A stretch of DNA of 64,000 nucleotides from Neopestalotiopsis rosae. Its lineage: Eukaryota > Ascomycota > Sordariomycetes > Amphisphaeriales > Sporocadaceae. Where the stretch lies: assembly GCA_023078685.1 (NCBI GenBank), contig JALGAS010000005.1, forward strand, positions 4,526,001 through 4,590,000, written 5' to 3'. Made by a program: the position numbers and the translations under genes. The notes under the pieces were generated by a model. That model worked only from the letters and a program-made list of their open reading frames with translations, made no database searches and was not told where the DNA came from. Below, one piece after another: positions 45,134-54,954 of this stretch (within the stretch, counting starts at the first letter, position 1; each line of letters starts with the position of its first letter).

Positions 45134-47411
45134 ATGGAGACTAGCTCTCGTCGCAAGGTATATAAATACCATAGCCATTTACTCTTTCAGGATCTAATGT
45201 CTTCCAGGCATGTAGGTGACACGACTTCTTGATGGAGCGTAATATGCATACTTAACTCGGCTAGGCGACACTTGCTCCGCCAAGAAGATCAAATGTGATA
45301 TGGGAAAGCCCGTCTGCTCCAACTGTCAATTGTACAATGTGCGCTGCGTCACTACTATTGTGCGGAAGAGGCATGTGCCATCAAAAGAACGGTCGGCTCA
45401 GCCTCTGCCACAACAGACTAGGTTGCTTGTGATATGTTATTTTCTTATTTGTCCCATGCTTATTTGTCATGCAGCTCGACGAATACAGACTCCTTGGAGG
45501 CTCGTCTTTCGAGAATTGAGTCCAAGTTGGACTCTATAGGCTCGTCAGGAAATGCTCTGTCCCTATCCGATCTACTAATGGCGGAGTCTCCGGCCAAACC
45601 AGATGGCTCATTGGGTTTCGCGGAACAGAGCACAAATACCGCCGATATTCTGACACCAGAGAGCCTTGGAGATCCGGAATCTCATGATGTACCGCCTATG
45701 AGAGAGATATTGCCCACCATTGATTCGTACTTTCGAGAATTCAACTGCGTCTTGCCCCTGTTTCACCAAGCATCGTTCATGAAGCTGCTACATGAGTTTT
45801 ACTCCAGTCCTTCACGGAGATCCAAGGTCGCCTGGGGAATCATTAGTTGTGTCCTTGCGCTGGGATCGAAAGTCCTAGCCCTTGAAGCAGGGCCTTGTGA
45901 GTACACCAGACGGATGGCAGCTTGCATGTGAAAGTTCTGATTGAAGCTGGGAAACAGTGCAACGCGAGTTCTCCAAGGCCACTATCCAAGAATACGAATC
46001 AAATGCACAAAAATGTATCGACGATTTCATGATGTGGGAGGAAGACGCCCTTGGTATCCAAGGTCTCCTTGCTCTTGTCATCCTTCATCAGGCAAACTCC
46101 AATAGCAAGCCTGCTTTTATGCTCACAAACACGGCTATTCGTCAAGCTCATCGGCTGCAAATGTATACTCGGGAATCGCATTCCAATGTCTCTCCTGATG
46201 AAGCAAGGCATAGAGATAACGTCTTCTGGATATGCTATCTTCTAGACAAGGTAGGCGGTCTTTTTGGACATGGGTTATAATACGAGTTAATATGCGACAG
46301 GACCTCAGTTTTCGTAACAAAACGCCGTCTATCCAGCTTGACATTGATCTAGACATTGACCTACCTCGAGAAGAAGGCGATGGTGTCCTACATAGTATCG
46401 ATGGGCTGATACAATTCAATTACTTTCGTTCCAGAGTTCAATTAGCACATCTGGAGGGCAAAATATACGACAACTTGTACAGCATTCGGTCCAAAAAGCT
46501 TTCCCGAGATGATCGAAGCCGTCATGTCAGCCAGATCGACGTTCTACTGGACAAGTGGCAACAGTCGATACCCACTTCTCTGCAAGATGAACACATGATA
46601 CGCCGACTTCCTCGAGTGGCCGCGGTGCACATGTCGATTTTGTACCATCATTACCTGCTGTGTTTAGTCTCCCTCCACGGGCTGTACTCTATACACTCTG
46701 GGTGGATGAAAGCCATTGGCGTATATGGCCAAACAGTCCTGGCGAATATGGATAACAATACTGACATTTGCATGCGTCATATGCAGCCAGCACTGCCTTC
46801 GGCCTGGGTCAAATGCTGTACTGCGAGTCGTCGCAGCATTCGATTATTCACCTCCGAGCCGCAACAGACTTGCTCATTATGGTAAGATGTGATGCATACT
46901 ATGAATCGCCTAATGTGCGCTGACAAACGCAAAGGCTCAACATGGGAGCATATTACTCTGGGATTATTATCCTGTTGGCAAATTGCCAGTACTATCCCAC
47001 CGATGAATTAGCTAGTGAAGATCACAGACTGGCCAAAGATGGCATCAAGCTCTTGAAACATTTGTCGCGCATAAAAGTCAACGATCAATTACTGAAATCC
47101 ATGAGTATACTTGATGATCTGGAAATAGTTGCTAGCAAGGCAATCGAGCACTATGGTGGACTTCCCGAGACTTCACAGCCAGCTCCTATATCTGCCAAGG
47201 AAACTTACTCAATCTCTCAAGACATATTTGGCAATGGCCCCTTCGACAATCTGGTAAGTGGAAGGATCAAACATGGAATAGAAATAAATTGCATGCGAGT
47301 CGCTGGTCTCTGACTTGACTATAGGCTATAGATATCAATGACCAGCAGTCAGCTGTCAATTCTACGTGGGAGGACGATAGCCTGGAGTTCAGCTACTTCA
47401 CAACTGCCTAA
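45134..47411 (+). CDS. Zn2Cys6 transcription factor with fungal-specific MHR domain
   Basis: The model has eight exons: 45134-45157, 45208-45211, 45265-45421, 45475-45896, 45958-46250, 46301-46881, 46935-47253 and 47325-47411, encoding 628 residues. Introns are 50-71 nt. The second exon is only GCAT (4 nt). It is needed to rebuild RRKACDTC and thus the full CX2CX6CX6CX2CX6C cluster (Cys10, 13, 20, 27, 30, 37) that binds DNA through two zinc ions. A short coiled coil follows (LEARLSRIESKLDSI, about 68-82), as in homodimeric factors that bind CGG/CCG repeats. The fungal-specific regulatory domain covers about 125-400, with FREFNCVLPLFHQASF, NVFWICYLLDK and QMYTRE as landmarks. All later junctions keep frame. 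If the micro-exon is not real, the gene may be damaged or may start differently. Targets are unknown; the divergent promoter at 51.2-52.7 kb carries suitable CGG palindromes. Confidence 0.8.
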
Positions 47412-47991
47412 TGTTGTCTCCCGTTGACCTCAGAGCTCATCTATATTTTCAACTTTCTCTTCCCAGACGATATTTTCAGATCATATCGTTACTTCCTGCA
47501 ACGGAGCTGGATTTAGAAATGGGGCATTGATTTTTAGGACCAAAGAGCCATGTTTGCAAACATGATACACCTATGGTGATATGCCACCTGTGGCTATGCT
47601 TCGTGGGATGCTTCGGGTGACACAAGGGAGGGGTTAATCAAGTCTTTGTTTTACACATTAATTTTTTTAAATATAGACCATCTCGAACTCTACTCTTTAA
47701 TTGTATCATATTATTTGAGATGCCTTTGGTGTCCTCGAGTGTATCGAGCATAGACATGGCGTTTCTCCATCCACCATGAAGTGTCGCGATCCTGTTGATA
47801 CATTTACCTAAGCATGTGCCTGCATATACGCATGTAAGCCAGTTCTTCTTATCCAATTATGTTCACACATACTTTGGCCCAATCCACATACCCCGCCTAC
47901 CTGCGTGGACTGGCGCTTGAACGTTTTCTTCATGAATCTAACTTTCGTCAATCGCGTTTCTTTCTAGCAAACAAATGAGACTTGGCCAGAA
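47412..47991. other. Intergenic region
   Basis: The 3' flank of the transcription-factor gene and the promoter of the HET-domain gene in tandem. AT-rich; no gene or clear motif was seen. Confidence 0.5.
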
Positions 47992-49928
47992 ATGGACAAT
48001 CATACTTGTCCTGATTTTGGGGCCATCAAGACCATCAAAGATATCAGAAATCATGCTGAACAGGGCTGCACTCGTTGTCTGATGCTGTCAAGGGTATTCG
48101 ATAGGATGGGGTGGAGGAACCAAGACATCCATTATAAGGAGTATCCGCATGTGGGAGGTTCTAGCGCAATCGAAACCAAAATGTGGGTCTTGCAAGACCA
48201 GGGGATGACTTATAAGAAAATCGAAACGTTCGCAGAGCAAGGTATGACTACCACTACACAGCGATTTATTGCAAGAAGCTCACATAATAACCAGACTCCG
48301 CTAAGATCCTCCCCGAGCTACCATATCGACGCATAGATGAAGACACTTCCTCCGCAGATTCCTTGCGGAGGGCTCAGGAATGGCTACATTTTTGTTCCGT
48401 GAATCACGAACACTGCGGGAAATCAGACTCGTCATACTTGCCAACAAGGGTCGTCGACGTCGAAGGCACAGCGGTCAAATTAATCGAGTCCGAATTAATC
48501 GACCCTAAAATCAAGGATCGTCGCAACATCGCTCTGAGTCACTGCTGGGGAGGCTCTCACTCAGACTCTATCACAACTGTGTCAACAATAGCCCGGAACA
48601 AGAGTGAAATTCCTTGGCAAACGCTCCCCGATACCTTCCGCGACGTTATTGAAGTCACGAAGAAGCTAGGCGTGCGGTACCTGTGGATTGACTCTCTTTG
48701 CATTACCCAGGCTGACGAAAATGACTTGGATCCAAGAATATCCAAGAAAGACTGGGAGCAAGAATCGTCCAAGATGGCATCGGTCTATCGGAACGCCTAT
48801 TTGACCATCTGCGCCGCGGTGGGCCAGAGCGACGACGCCGGGCTTTGGCCGCGTGACGCTCCCAATATCATCGATGAGGTTGTCATGGAGGATGACGGGG
48901 AACAGTACAAAGTCTACTTCAGAGATATGGAGGAGACAGAGGCGTTGCACATGAGTCTTGGTTTACTGACTACGGCTGTGTACAAAAGGATGGAAGAAAT
49001 GTTCCCTCTCATCACGCGCGGATGGACGCTGCAAGAACGTCTCTTGTCGCCGCGACTACTCTATTACGGTCATGGTGAATTACTGTGGCAATGCCGACAA
49101 TTGAACAGCTGTGAATGCTGTTTCAATAACTTGGAGGGATCATCGTACATGTCAGGCACGGATGTCACAAAAGCGTTTCGAAATATGATGACTAGTGGAA
49201 GAAGCGACGATGAAATCGCCCAAAACTGGAGACTGCTTGTTGAGCACTACTCGAATCTGAATCTTACAAAGCCCGAAGACGTGCTGCCAGCTATCTCAGC
49301 TCTGGCCACGGTCTGCTCGACAGTGCGACCCGGAGATAGCTATCTGGCTGGCTTGTGGAAAAATAGTATTGTCGAGGACATGTGCTGGTATGTGCGTGAA
49401 AAGTGGCCTGGCGGAGCCCGTCCAGACGATTGGCGTGCCCCAACGTACTCCTGGGCGTCGATCCGCGGGAGAATAACGTATAGACCTACAAACATGTTTT
49501 GCGCCGAAACGACCAAGTTATACGCGCAGTTGGTGGGGTCATCGACAGTTCTTGCAGGGCCCGATCCCATGGGCCAAGTCTTGTCCGGCTCCGTGATTCT
49601 CAAAGGGCCCGTCCAGGAGGCAAGCTTTGAAAGCGGTCGTTTTGTCACTGCCAACTCAAAATCGTTTGAATTCATTCCCGACTCGGTAACCGATTTCAAG
49701 AAAGGTCTAATCAAGGATGGGGCGGCTGTGCTTTGTCTCCGCTTACGTAAGTTGGGGGTCGGTAGAGACCGGCCATTGTTACGGGATGACCAGATATTGT
49801 TATTAGTGGCAATCGAAGGCAAAGGCGATATTTACCAAAGAGTTGGTATGGTACAGGAGCTAACTTCAAGGGTCGATGCGTACTGGTTCCTGAAGGGTGG
49901 TGATACGAGAGAGGTAGAAATACGTTGA
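47992..49928 (+). CDS. HET-domain protein (heterokaryon-incompatibility type)
   Basis: Two exons (47992-48241 and 48295-49928; 53-nt intron) encode 627 residues. The junction turns ...FAEQ into DSAKILPELPYR without losing frame. The N-terminus carries CPDFG and an HAEQGCTRC pair typical of the region before HET domains. The HET domain has its three signature blocks: IALSHCWGG at about 162-170, LGVRYLWIDSLCITQ at about 208-222, and RGWTLQERLLSPR at about 330. WASIRGRI lies further down. Such proteins act in fungal nonself recognition and regulated cell death, often with a partner gene; no NLR or SNARE partner is adjacent here. The C-terminal third has no recognised domain. The family is large and rapidly evolving in filamentous ascomycetes, which fits the accessory character of this block. 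Confidence 0.85.
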
Positions 49929-50133
49929 GATGCCAATTGGTACAAGCGGAAGCACGAGCTGTTGATGCTTGAAGTGAAACATGTCAATTATTGACATACA
50001 AAAAGAATGACAAAATAACAAAAAAAAAAAAAAAAAGCAAAAGTCTTTTCACGTTTTTTCATTTAATGTGTGTCAACTTCGGAAGATGCCATGTCCTGTC
50101 AATCTCGAGTATCACTGAGCTCCATCATGAAGA

Positions 50134-51246
50134 TCAATGCTTCAGAGAATTTTTCGCTAAGAGATCGAGAGAATTACACCTCAAAACGTCAGGAGCAATC
50201 AACGAACCCCGAACATTCGTCTCCACAAAGGTCTCATAGTTACGAATCATGTCACCGACGCCACTTTCCGGACGATATGGAGAATCCGTGCCAAACAGAA
50301 TCTTGTCAGGGGTGGTGAAATCCAAGATGCCATCATATTGCGCCGGGCTCGTGACAAACGCCAAGTCCAGGTAGAACCTCTGCAAGTCCTGGGCCGCCTC
50401 GTCGGCCGTAACATCGGACGTGCCCTGCGTGCCCGGCGAGGCAATGCCCAAGATGACGCGGTCCGCAATGAAGGGGAGGGTGCCGCCGGCGTGCGGCAGT
50501 ATGATGTCAATGTCTGGATGCGCGCGAAAGGTTCCGCTGATAACCAGGTCTACGGCGGTCCGGGTGGTGGCGAGCGGGTACTCAAGTGTTGGCTGCGGGA
50601 ACCCGTGGCCGAGCAACAAGGGTACCACGTCTAGCACACCCGGATGTAAGAAGACGAGTGCCTTGTGCTTTTGTAGCGCCGCCCAGATGGGTCGAAAGGT
50701 GTCGTTGCCCGGCGTCATGCCGCCGTACGAGGTGTAGACGCCCACGCCGAGACAGGATGCTGGATGGTTCTGGTACAGATACTCGATCTCGGCAATGGTG
50801 CCGTCGATATCGCGCCAGTCCGGCAATGCGCCAAAGAAGCCAAAGCGGCCGGCGTAGGCAGGATGCGTGCTGTAGTTGGCCAGGTTGGTGTTGAGCGTCC
50901 GGGCCAGTTCGCGCCCGGCCTGTCCGGTCCCGGCGATGGGCACGCCTGGGGTCGACAGGGAGAGGACTCCAAACGCAATCCCAAGCTCGTCCATCTCGGA
51001 TATGGCAAACTCAGGCGACCAAGACGGGGTGGGAAAGCCGGACGGATCACCACCAGCGGCATTGACGGCTTCTATGTAGGCTGGTGGAAGTGCATGGATA
51101 TGCATGTCAATTGTGCCACTGTATAAAGTTTCAGCATCGAATTTGGCAGGAACATGAATACATGCTGACCTAGTATTGAACGCGTTTGAGTTTGCTGTTA
51201 GTAGTGAGAGAGCAAAGCATGTCTTGAAGATGAACTGGCTAATCAT
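50134..51246 (-). CDS. Secreted amidohydrolase-2 family protein (ACMSD / 6-MSA decarboxylase-like)
   Basis: A single frame of 370 codons starts with a signal peptide (MISQFIFKTCFALSLLTANS). All metal ligands of the amidohydrolase-2 family are visible: HxH at 49/51 (IDMHIHALPPAY), His201 in FLHPGV, His252 in LPHAGG and Asp321 in FGTDSPY. The family includes aminocarboxymuconate-semialdehyde decarboxylase and 6-methylsalicylate decarboxylase, zinc enzymes that decarboxylate aromatic or dienoic acids; HALPPAY fits the latter subgroup. A signal peptide is unusual for these mostly cytosolic enzymes. An in-frame 51-nt segment (51169-51119) has GTCAGC and ACAG borders and could be an intron, shortening residues 27-43. 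The gene is divergent from the indoleamine dioxygenase, sharing a 1.4-kb promoter. Substrate remains inferred. Confidence 0.8.
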   Translation of the reverse strand: MISQFIFKTCFALSLLTANSNAFNTRSACIHVPAKFDAETLYSGTIDMHIHALPPAYIEAVNAAGGDPSGFPTPSWSPEFAISEMDELGIAFGVLSLSTPGVPIAGTGQAGRELARTLNTNLANYSTHPAYAGRFGFFGALPDWRDIDGTIAEIEYLYQNHPASCLGVGVYTSYGGMTPGNDTFRPIWAALQKHKALVFLHPGVLDVVPLLLGHGFPQPTLEYPLATTRTAVDLVISGTFRAHPDIDIILPHAGGTLPFIADRVILGIASPGTQGTSDVTADEAAQDLQRFYLDLAFVTSPAQYDGILDFTTPDKILFGTDSPYRPESGVGDMIRNYETFVETNVRGSLIAPDVLRCNSLDLLAKNSLKH

Positions 51247-51935
51247 GATGTCTCTCTAATTTAGAAAAAAATAATTATCAGTCTACTATTCTTCGAATAT
51301 CTCTTTGGTCCACAAGATGTAGTGTTGCTCAATAGTTCTTATACTAAATGGGTTGATGCACCGCACAACTATAAATGCTCTACGCAATGACAGCGACAGC
51401 CTCATAGTGAACACTCCAGAATTTGATCAGGCGAGTAAATAGATTGGCATGTATCATACTGACTCATAGAGCTGAGTTCGTTGCGGCGTGCTTGTGATGC
51501 GTGAAACAGCAGTGATCAGCATACGGCCGAGGACAAGGCGAAGCTATATCGTCATGCTGTGGGTAGCATTGGTGATTGGCAAAGGCTGCATGCGGGATCT
51601 GCGTCAAATAGGTAGTTCTGTGTTACAGTGAATTCGCCTTGATTGGGCCCAAGTCGTGGTTGGACGTCAGCAGGAGGTCAACCGAGACTGTGAGACTCGC
51701 GCATATGGAATAACCAGAGTGGACCGCTATATGGGACACCAAAACCTCGATAACAGTTTCCTCTCGACTGAAAACTTGATGCCGCGGTCAAGAAGCACGG
51801 CTTCCGGAATCATAGATAAGAAGCCGACAGATGCTAGCTTTCTAGGTTAGGCATGTGTAACACTATACCCGAATGTGGCAAAATTGTATTGGACGAGAGC
51901 GTAGGCTCCGGCCGCCCATAGATCAAAGGTGAAAT

Positions 51936-51957
51936 TGGCCGGAATCCATTCCGGCCA
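51936..51957. promoter_or_regulatory. Palindrome with CGG-N8-CCG half-sites
   Basis: A perfect inverted repeat has 10-base arms (TGGCCGGAAT / ATTCCGGCCA) around a 2-base spacer. CGG and CCG triplets are separated by eight bases, the geometry bound by dimeric Zn2Cys6 factors. It lies about 690 bases upstream of the amidohydrolase start and 700 upstream of the dioxygenase start. Confidence 0.6.
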
Positions 51958-52405
51958 TGAGTCGGCCAAGGCCGGCTTGAGGTGGAGAAAAGCTCATTCA
52001 ATTACCCAACTACCCCTCGGTGCACACGCCGGCCAACATTGTCATCTGACCTTTATTGTTTGTTTATTTCAGGTGCACCGGAATTGTGGTGAGCTCTTGG
52101 CATCTAAGTTGGTCCTACTTTGCTCGACAATGTGCTAACGATACTTTCAGGCCATGCGAAGTCAGTTAATTGCTATTTTCGAGTTCAGCTCTCAAAATAT
52201 CTGACTGTGATCCCGGGAGTCATATCCTGCAGCTGACATCTCGATGGCGACGACGAGCTTGTTATGATCAAAGCATCGGTTGACATGTGGTATGCAATGG
52301 CAAATGGTCGTTTAGACTTTTATCATTGACAAACAGAAACGTTGAGCTGCCTTATCAGAACGCAGTACACGTCACGGGTTTGCCCGACGCCGAGTGAGGG
52401 TGCGC

Positions 52406-52426
52406 TGGCCGGAACGATTCCGGCCA
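52406..52426. promoter_or_regulatory. Second palindrome with CGG-N7-CCG half-sites
   Basis: A perfect inverted repeat has 9-base arms (TGGCCGGAA / TTCCGGCCA) around CGA. Its arms match the palindrome at 51936 base for base, with one base less between the CGG/CCG triplets. It lies about 230 bases before the dioxygenase start codon. Confidence 0.6.
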
Positions 52427-52571
52427 CGATGTATATTAGGAGAGTGAGCAGCCAGTTGGTGAAGGAGTGAATCCTGCTTCTCGAAATCTTCAGGAACAAG
52501 ATGCAAGAACTGTGAGCGGGGTTGAGAAGACCCTGATGTCTGCAAGTGCAACACGCTCATCCACGACAATT

Positions 52572-52579
52572 TATATATA
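52572..52579 (+). promoter_or_regulatory. TATA-like element of the dioxygenase gene
   Basis: TATATATA lies about 75 bases upstream of the ATG at 52655, a plausible spacing for a TATA box with a short leader. Confidence 0.4.
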
Positions 52580-52654
52580 CTATTTCCCACTATATGCAGC
52601 ACAAATTGCCACTACCGAATACATCATTCATCCATTGCGATCTTATTCAAAACA

Positions 52655-54149
52655 ATGTCTGCCTCTTCAAAGCAGGACTTCATGGTCCTAGATGACACCA
52701 GACCCAATGACATGTCGTTGCCCGCCTTCATGGTGTCCACCACCAGGGGCTTCTTACCTCGCATGGAGCCCATCGTCGACCTCCCCCCAGAGTTTGAAGA
52801 CGTCGAGTCTCTCCTGTCCCGGATGCCCGTCAAGACCCTCTCCGGTGCCCCTGGCCTCTTGGCCGACGGTCGCTTCGGGGACGCCGTGCTTGACGGGCTG
52901 CCAGACCTCACGGGCGAGGTGGATAAGTATAGGAACAATCTGCCCATGGTCAATGCCCTCTATAGAGATTACTCCTTTCTAGCCTCGGCTTACCTTCTTG
53001 AGCCTTGCCACATGAGGTTTATCAAGGGAGAGGGTTATGGTCTTGGCCGGGATGTCCTGCCGGTACAGCTGGCTAGGCCCATCGCACGTTGTGCTGAGCT
53101 GTGAGTCCACGTATCCTTGTTTGTACCTTTCCGTTTTCATGACAGAGCTCTTTCATTTCAATTCTCATCTGCTCTTCCTCATTGCCAAACATCACTGGCC
53201 TCAAATTATGTCAAGGTCTCTTAACTTTACTGCTTTCAGAGAACCAGCTATTCTCTGACCATGTTATCTCAGTTGTGGTTTCAAGCCCTTTATGGAGTAC
53301 GCAGGCTCCTATGCACTTTTCAACTATCGCCTAGTCGACCCATCTCGGGGGCTGGAGTACTCCAATCTGCGCCTCATCCGCGCGTTTGAGCACGGCCTGG
53401 ACCCTTCATCATCCGAGGCCGGCTTCGTGCTGACGCACGTGGCCATGGTCCGGCACTCTGGTTTGCTCGTCTCGGGTGTCATGAAGGCACTCCGCAGCTT
53501 CAGAAGTACGAACAACCGCAACTCATCATATGTGTCGCTATCCACAAAAGCAGCAGCAGACCGTACAGCTTTCAATGATGGACTCGCTAAGATCCTAGAC
53601 GCCCTGCGCCAAATCAACGCCGTCATGGAGACCATGTGGGACGTGTCCAAGCCGCGATCCTACACGTCATTTCGGACTTTCATCTTTGGCATCACCTCGC
53701 AGTCCATGTTTCCCAACGGTGTAGTCTACGAGGGCGTGCACGATGATAAAGACGGCGGCAGTAACAGCCCGGATGAGCAGCAGCAGCAGCGCCGCTCGTT
53801 CCGCGGCGAGAGCGGCGCCAACGACTCCATGATCCCCCTCATGGATAACTTTTGCCAGATCGCCATGCCCGACACCCCGCTCACCGAGATCCTCGAGGAC
53901 TTTCGCTCGTACCGCCCGGGCGACCACCGCAGCTTCCTCGAGTGGGTGCGCGAGGAGAGTCTGGCTAAAGGTCTCCGAGAATTCGCCTTGGGGATCTCCT
54001 CCCGTGGTGACGAGGAGGATAGGGAGGCTATTTTTGAGAGTAGGCGGCTCTGGATTAAGATCTTGAACCAGGTCCGCGACTTTCGCTGGAGACACTGGTG
54101 CTTTGCCCGGGAGTATATCCTCAAGCAGGTGAGTTTTCCCTTTCACCCG

Positions 54150-54196
<47 letters not shown>

Positions 54197-54492
54197 AAGT
54201 CCAGACTGAACTTTGTCGAATTCCCATTTCGAAATCCTCCGACTAATCCAAACAATAGACAAAGCACCCCACCGCCACCGGAGGCTCGCCCATCGTGACC
54301 TGGCTCCCGAACCAGCTCCAGGCCGTGATGCAGGACATGGCCGACTTCCACCAAGCCGCGGGCGGCGAGACTAATGGTGGGCTCGGCCCAGAGTGCGCCG
54401 ACATCATGGACCTTGTTCAACGCCAAAGGGATACCCTGAGAAAAGAGGTTGGCAAGTTTTGCGCGGAGAGAGGCGTTTCCAGGCATGCCTGA
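52655..54492 (+). CDS. Indoleamine 2,3-dioxygenase (IDO/Bna2 family)
   Basis: Three exons (52655-53100, 53273-54128, 54259-54492; introns 172 and 130 nt) encode 511 residues. The enzyme is a haem protein that opens the indole ring of tryptophan to N-formylkynurenine, the first step of the kynurenine route to NAD or of tryptophan catabolism. Family features are LPMVNALYRDYSFLASAYLL (helix A), ARPI, CGFKPFMEYAGSYALFNY, the FRTFIFGI segment, and FRWRHWCFAREYI, whose His is the likely proximal haem ligand. ATGGSP...TWLPNQL near the C-terminus follows, read only after the second intron is removed. The start is in a good AACAATG context. An insertion at about 345-365 is rich in Asn, Ser and Gln. 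Moulds often have several IDO paralogues, so this need not be the housekeeping Bna2. The last intron contains a (CA)21 tract. Confidence 0.88.
54151..54192. repeat. (CA)21 microsatellite inside an intron
   Basis: Twenty-one perfect CA units fill about a third of the second intron of the dioxygenase gene, starting 22 bases after the splice donor. It is expected to vary in length between strains. Confidence 0.95.
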
Positions 54493-54954
54493 AGGGGGCG
54501 CGTCGACAAGACGTTGCAATCTCCCACCACTCGTTGCCTTCTCAGTAGATTGATTGTTCAGCCACCTGATTTTGGTTTTCATTTTGAGGAAGCTGGCCCC
54601 TTTGCCTGCTCAGCGTAGGTCGTTGACATATTTTCCGCGTAGCTCGATCATGTCTCTTATTTTCGCCTTGTCTCTTTAGCATACTTTGGTGGCTGAGACA
54701 TTAGAAACTTCTTCTATTTTTGTAATGATTTTGAAGCCAGGTCCTGGACTCAGACAATGACAGAGGTCGCATACACGAGTACTCCAGAGAGCCATGTGCA
54801 AGAATAGGCGAAATGGTTACGGATAGTAAATCTTTGTATTACATTATATGATGCTCATGAATCGTGATGAGCTGTTATTAAAAGGAGTACGTCTAGATGC
54901 AAATATAAGAATAGCGTCGTCGTCATTAGTGAAAATGTGGCCATGCTGCTTGCT
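54493..54954. other. Convergent 3' intergenic region
   Basis: The 3' flanks of the dioxygenase (plus) and the acidic But2-like gene (minus). No gene or special structure was seen. Confidence 0.5.

Larger units (their letters stand above)
51247..52654. promoter_or_regulatory. Shared divergent promoter, amidohydrolase / indoleamine dioxygenase
   Basis: This 1.4-kb intergenic region separates two outward-facing genes. It holds two long palindromes with CGG half-sites and a TATA-like stretch near the dioxygenase, listed separately. No ORF in it is convincing. Its arrangement suggests that both genes answer to a common regulator. Confidence 0.5.
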
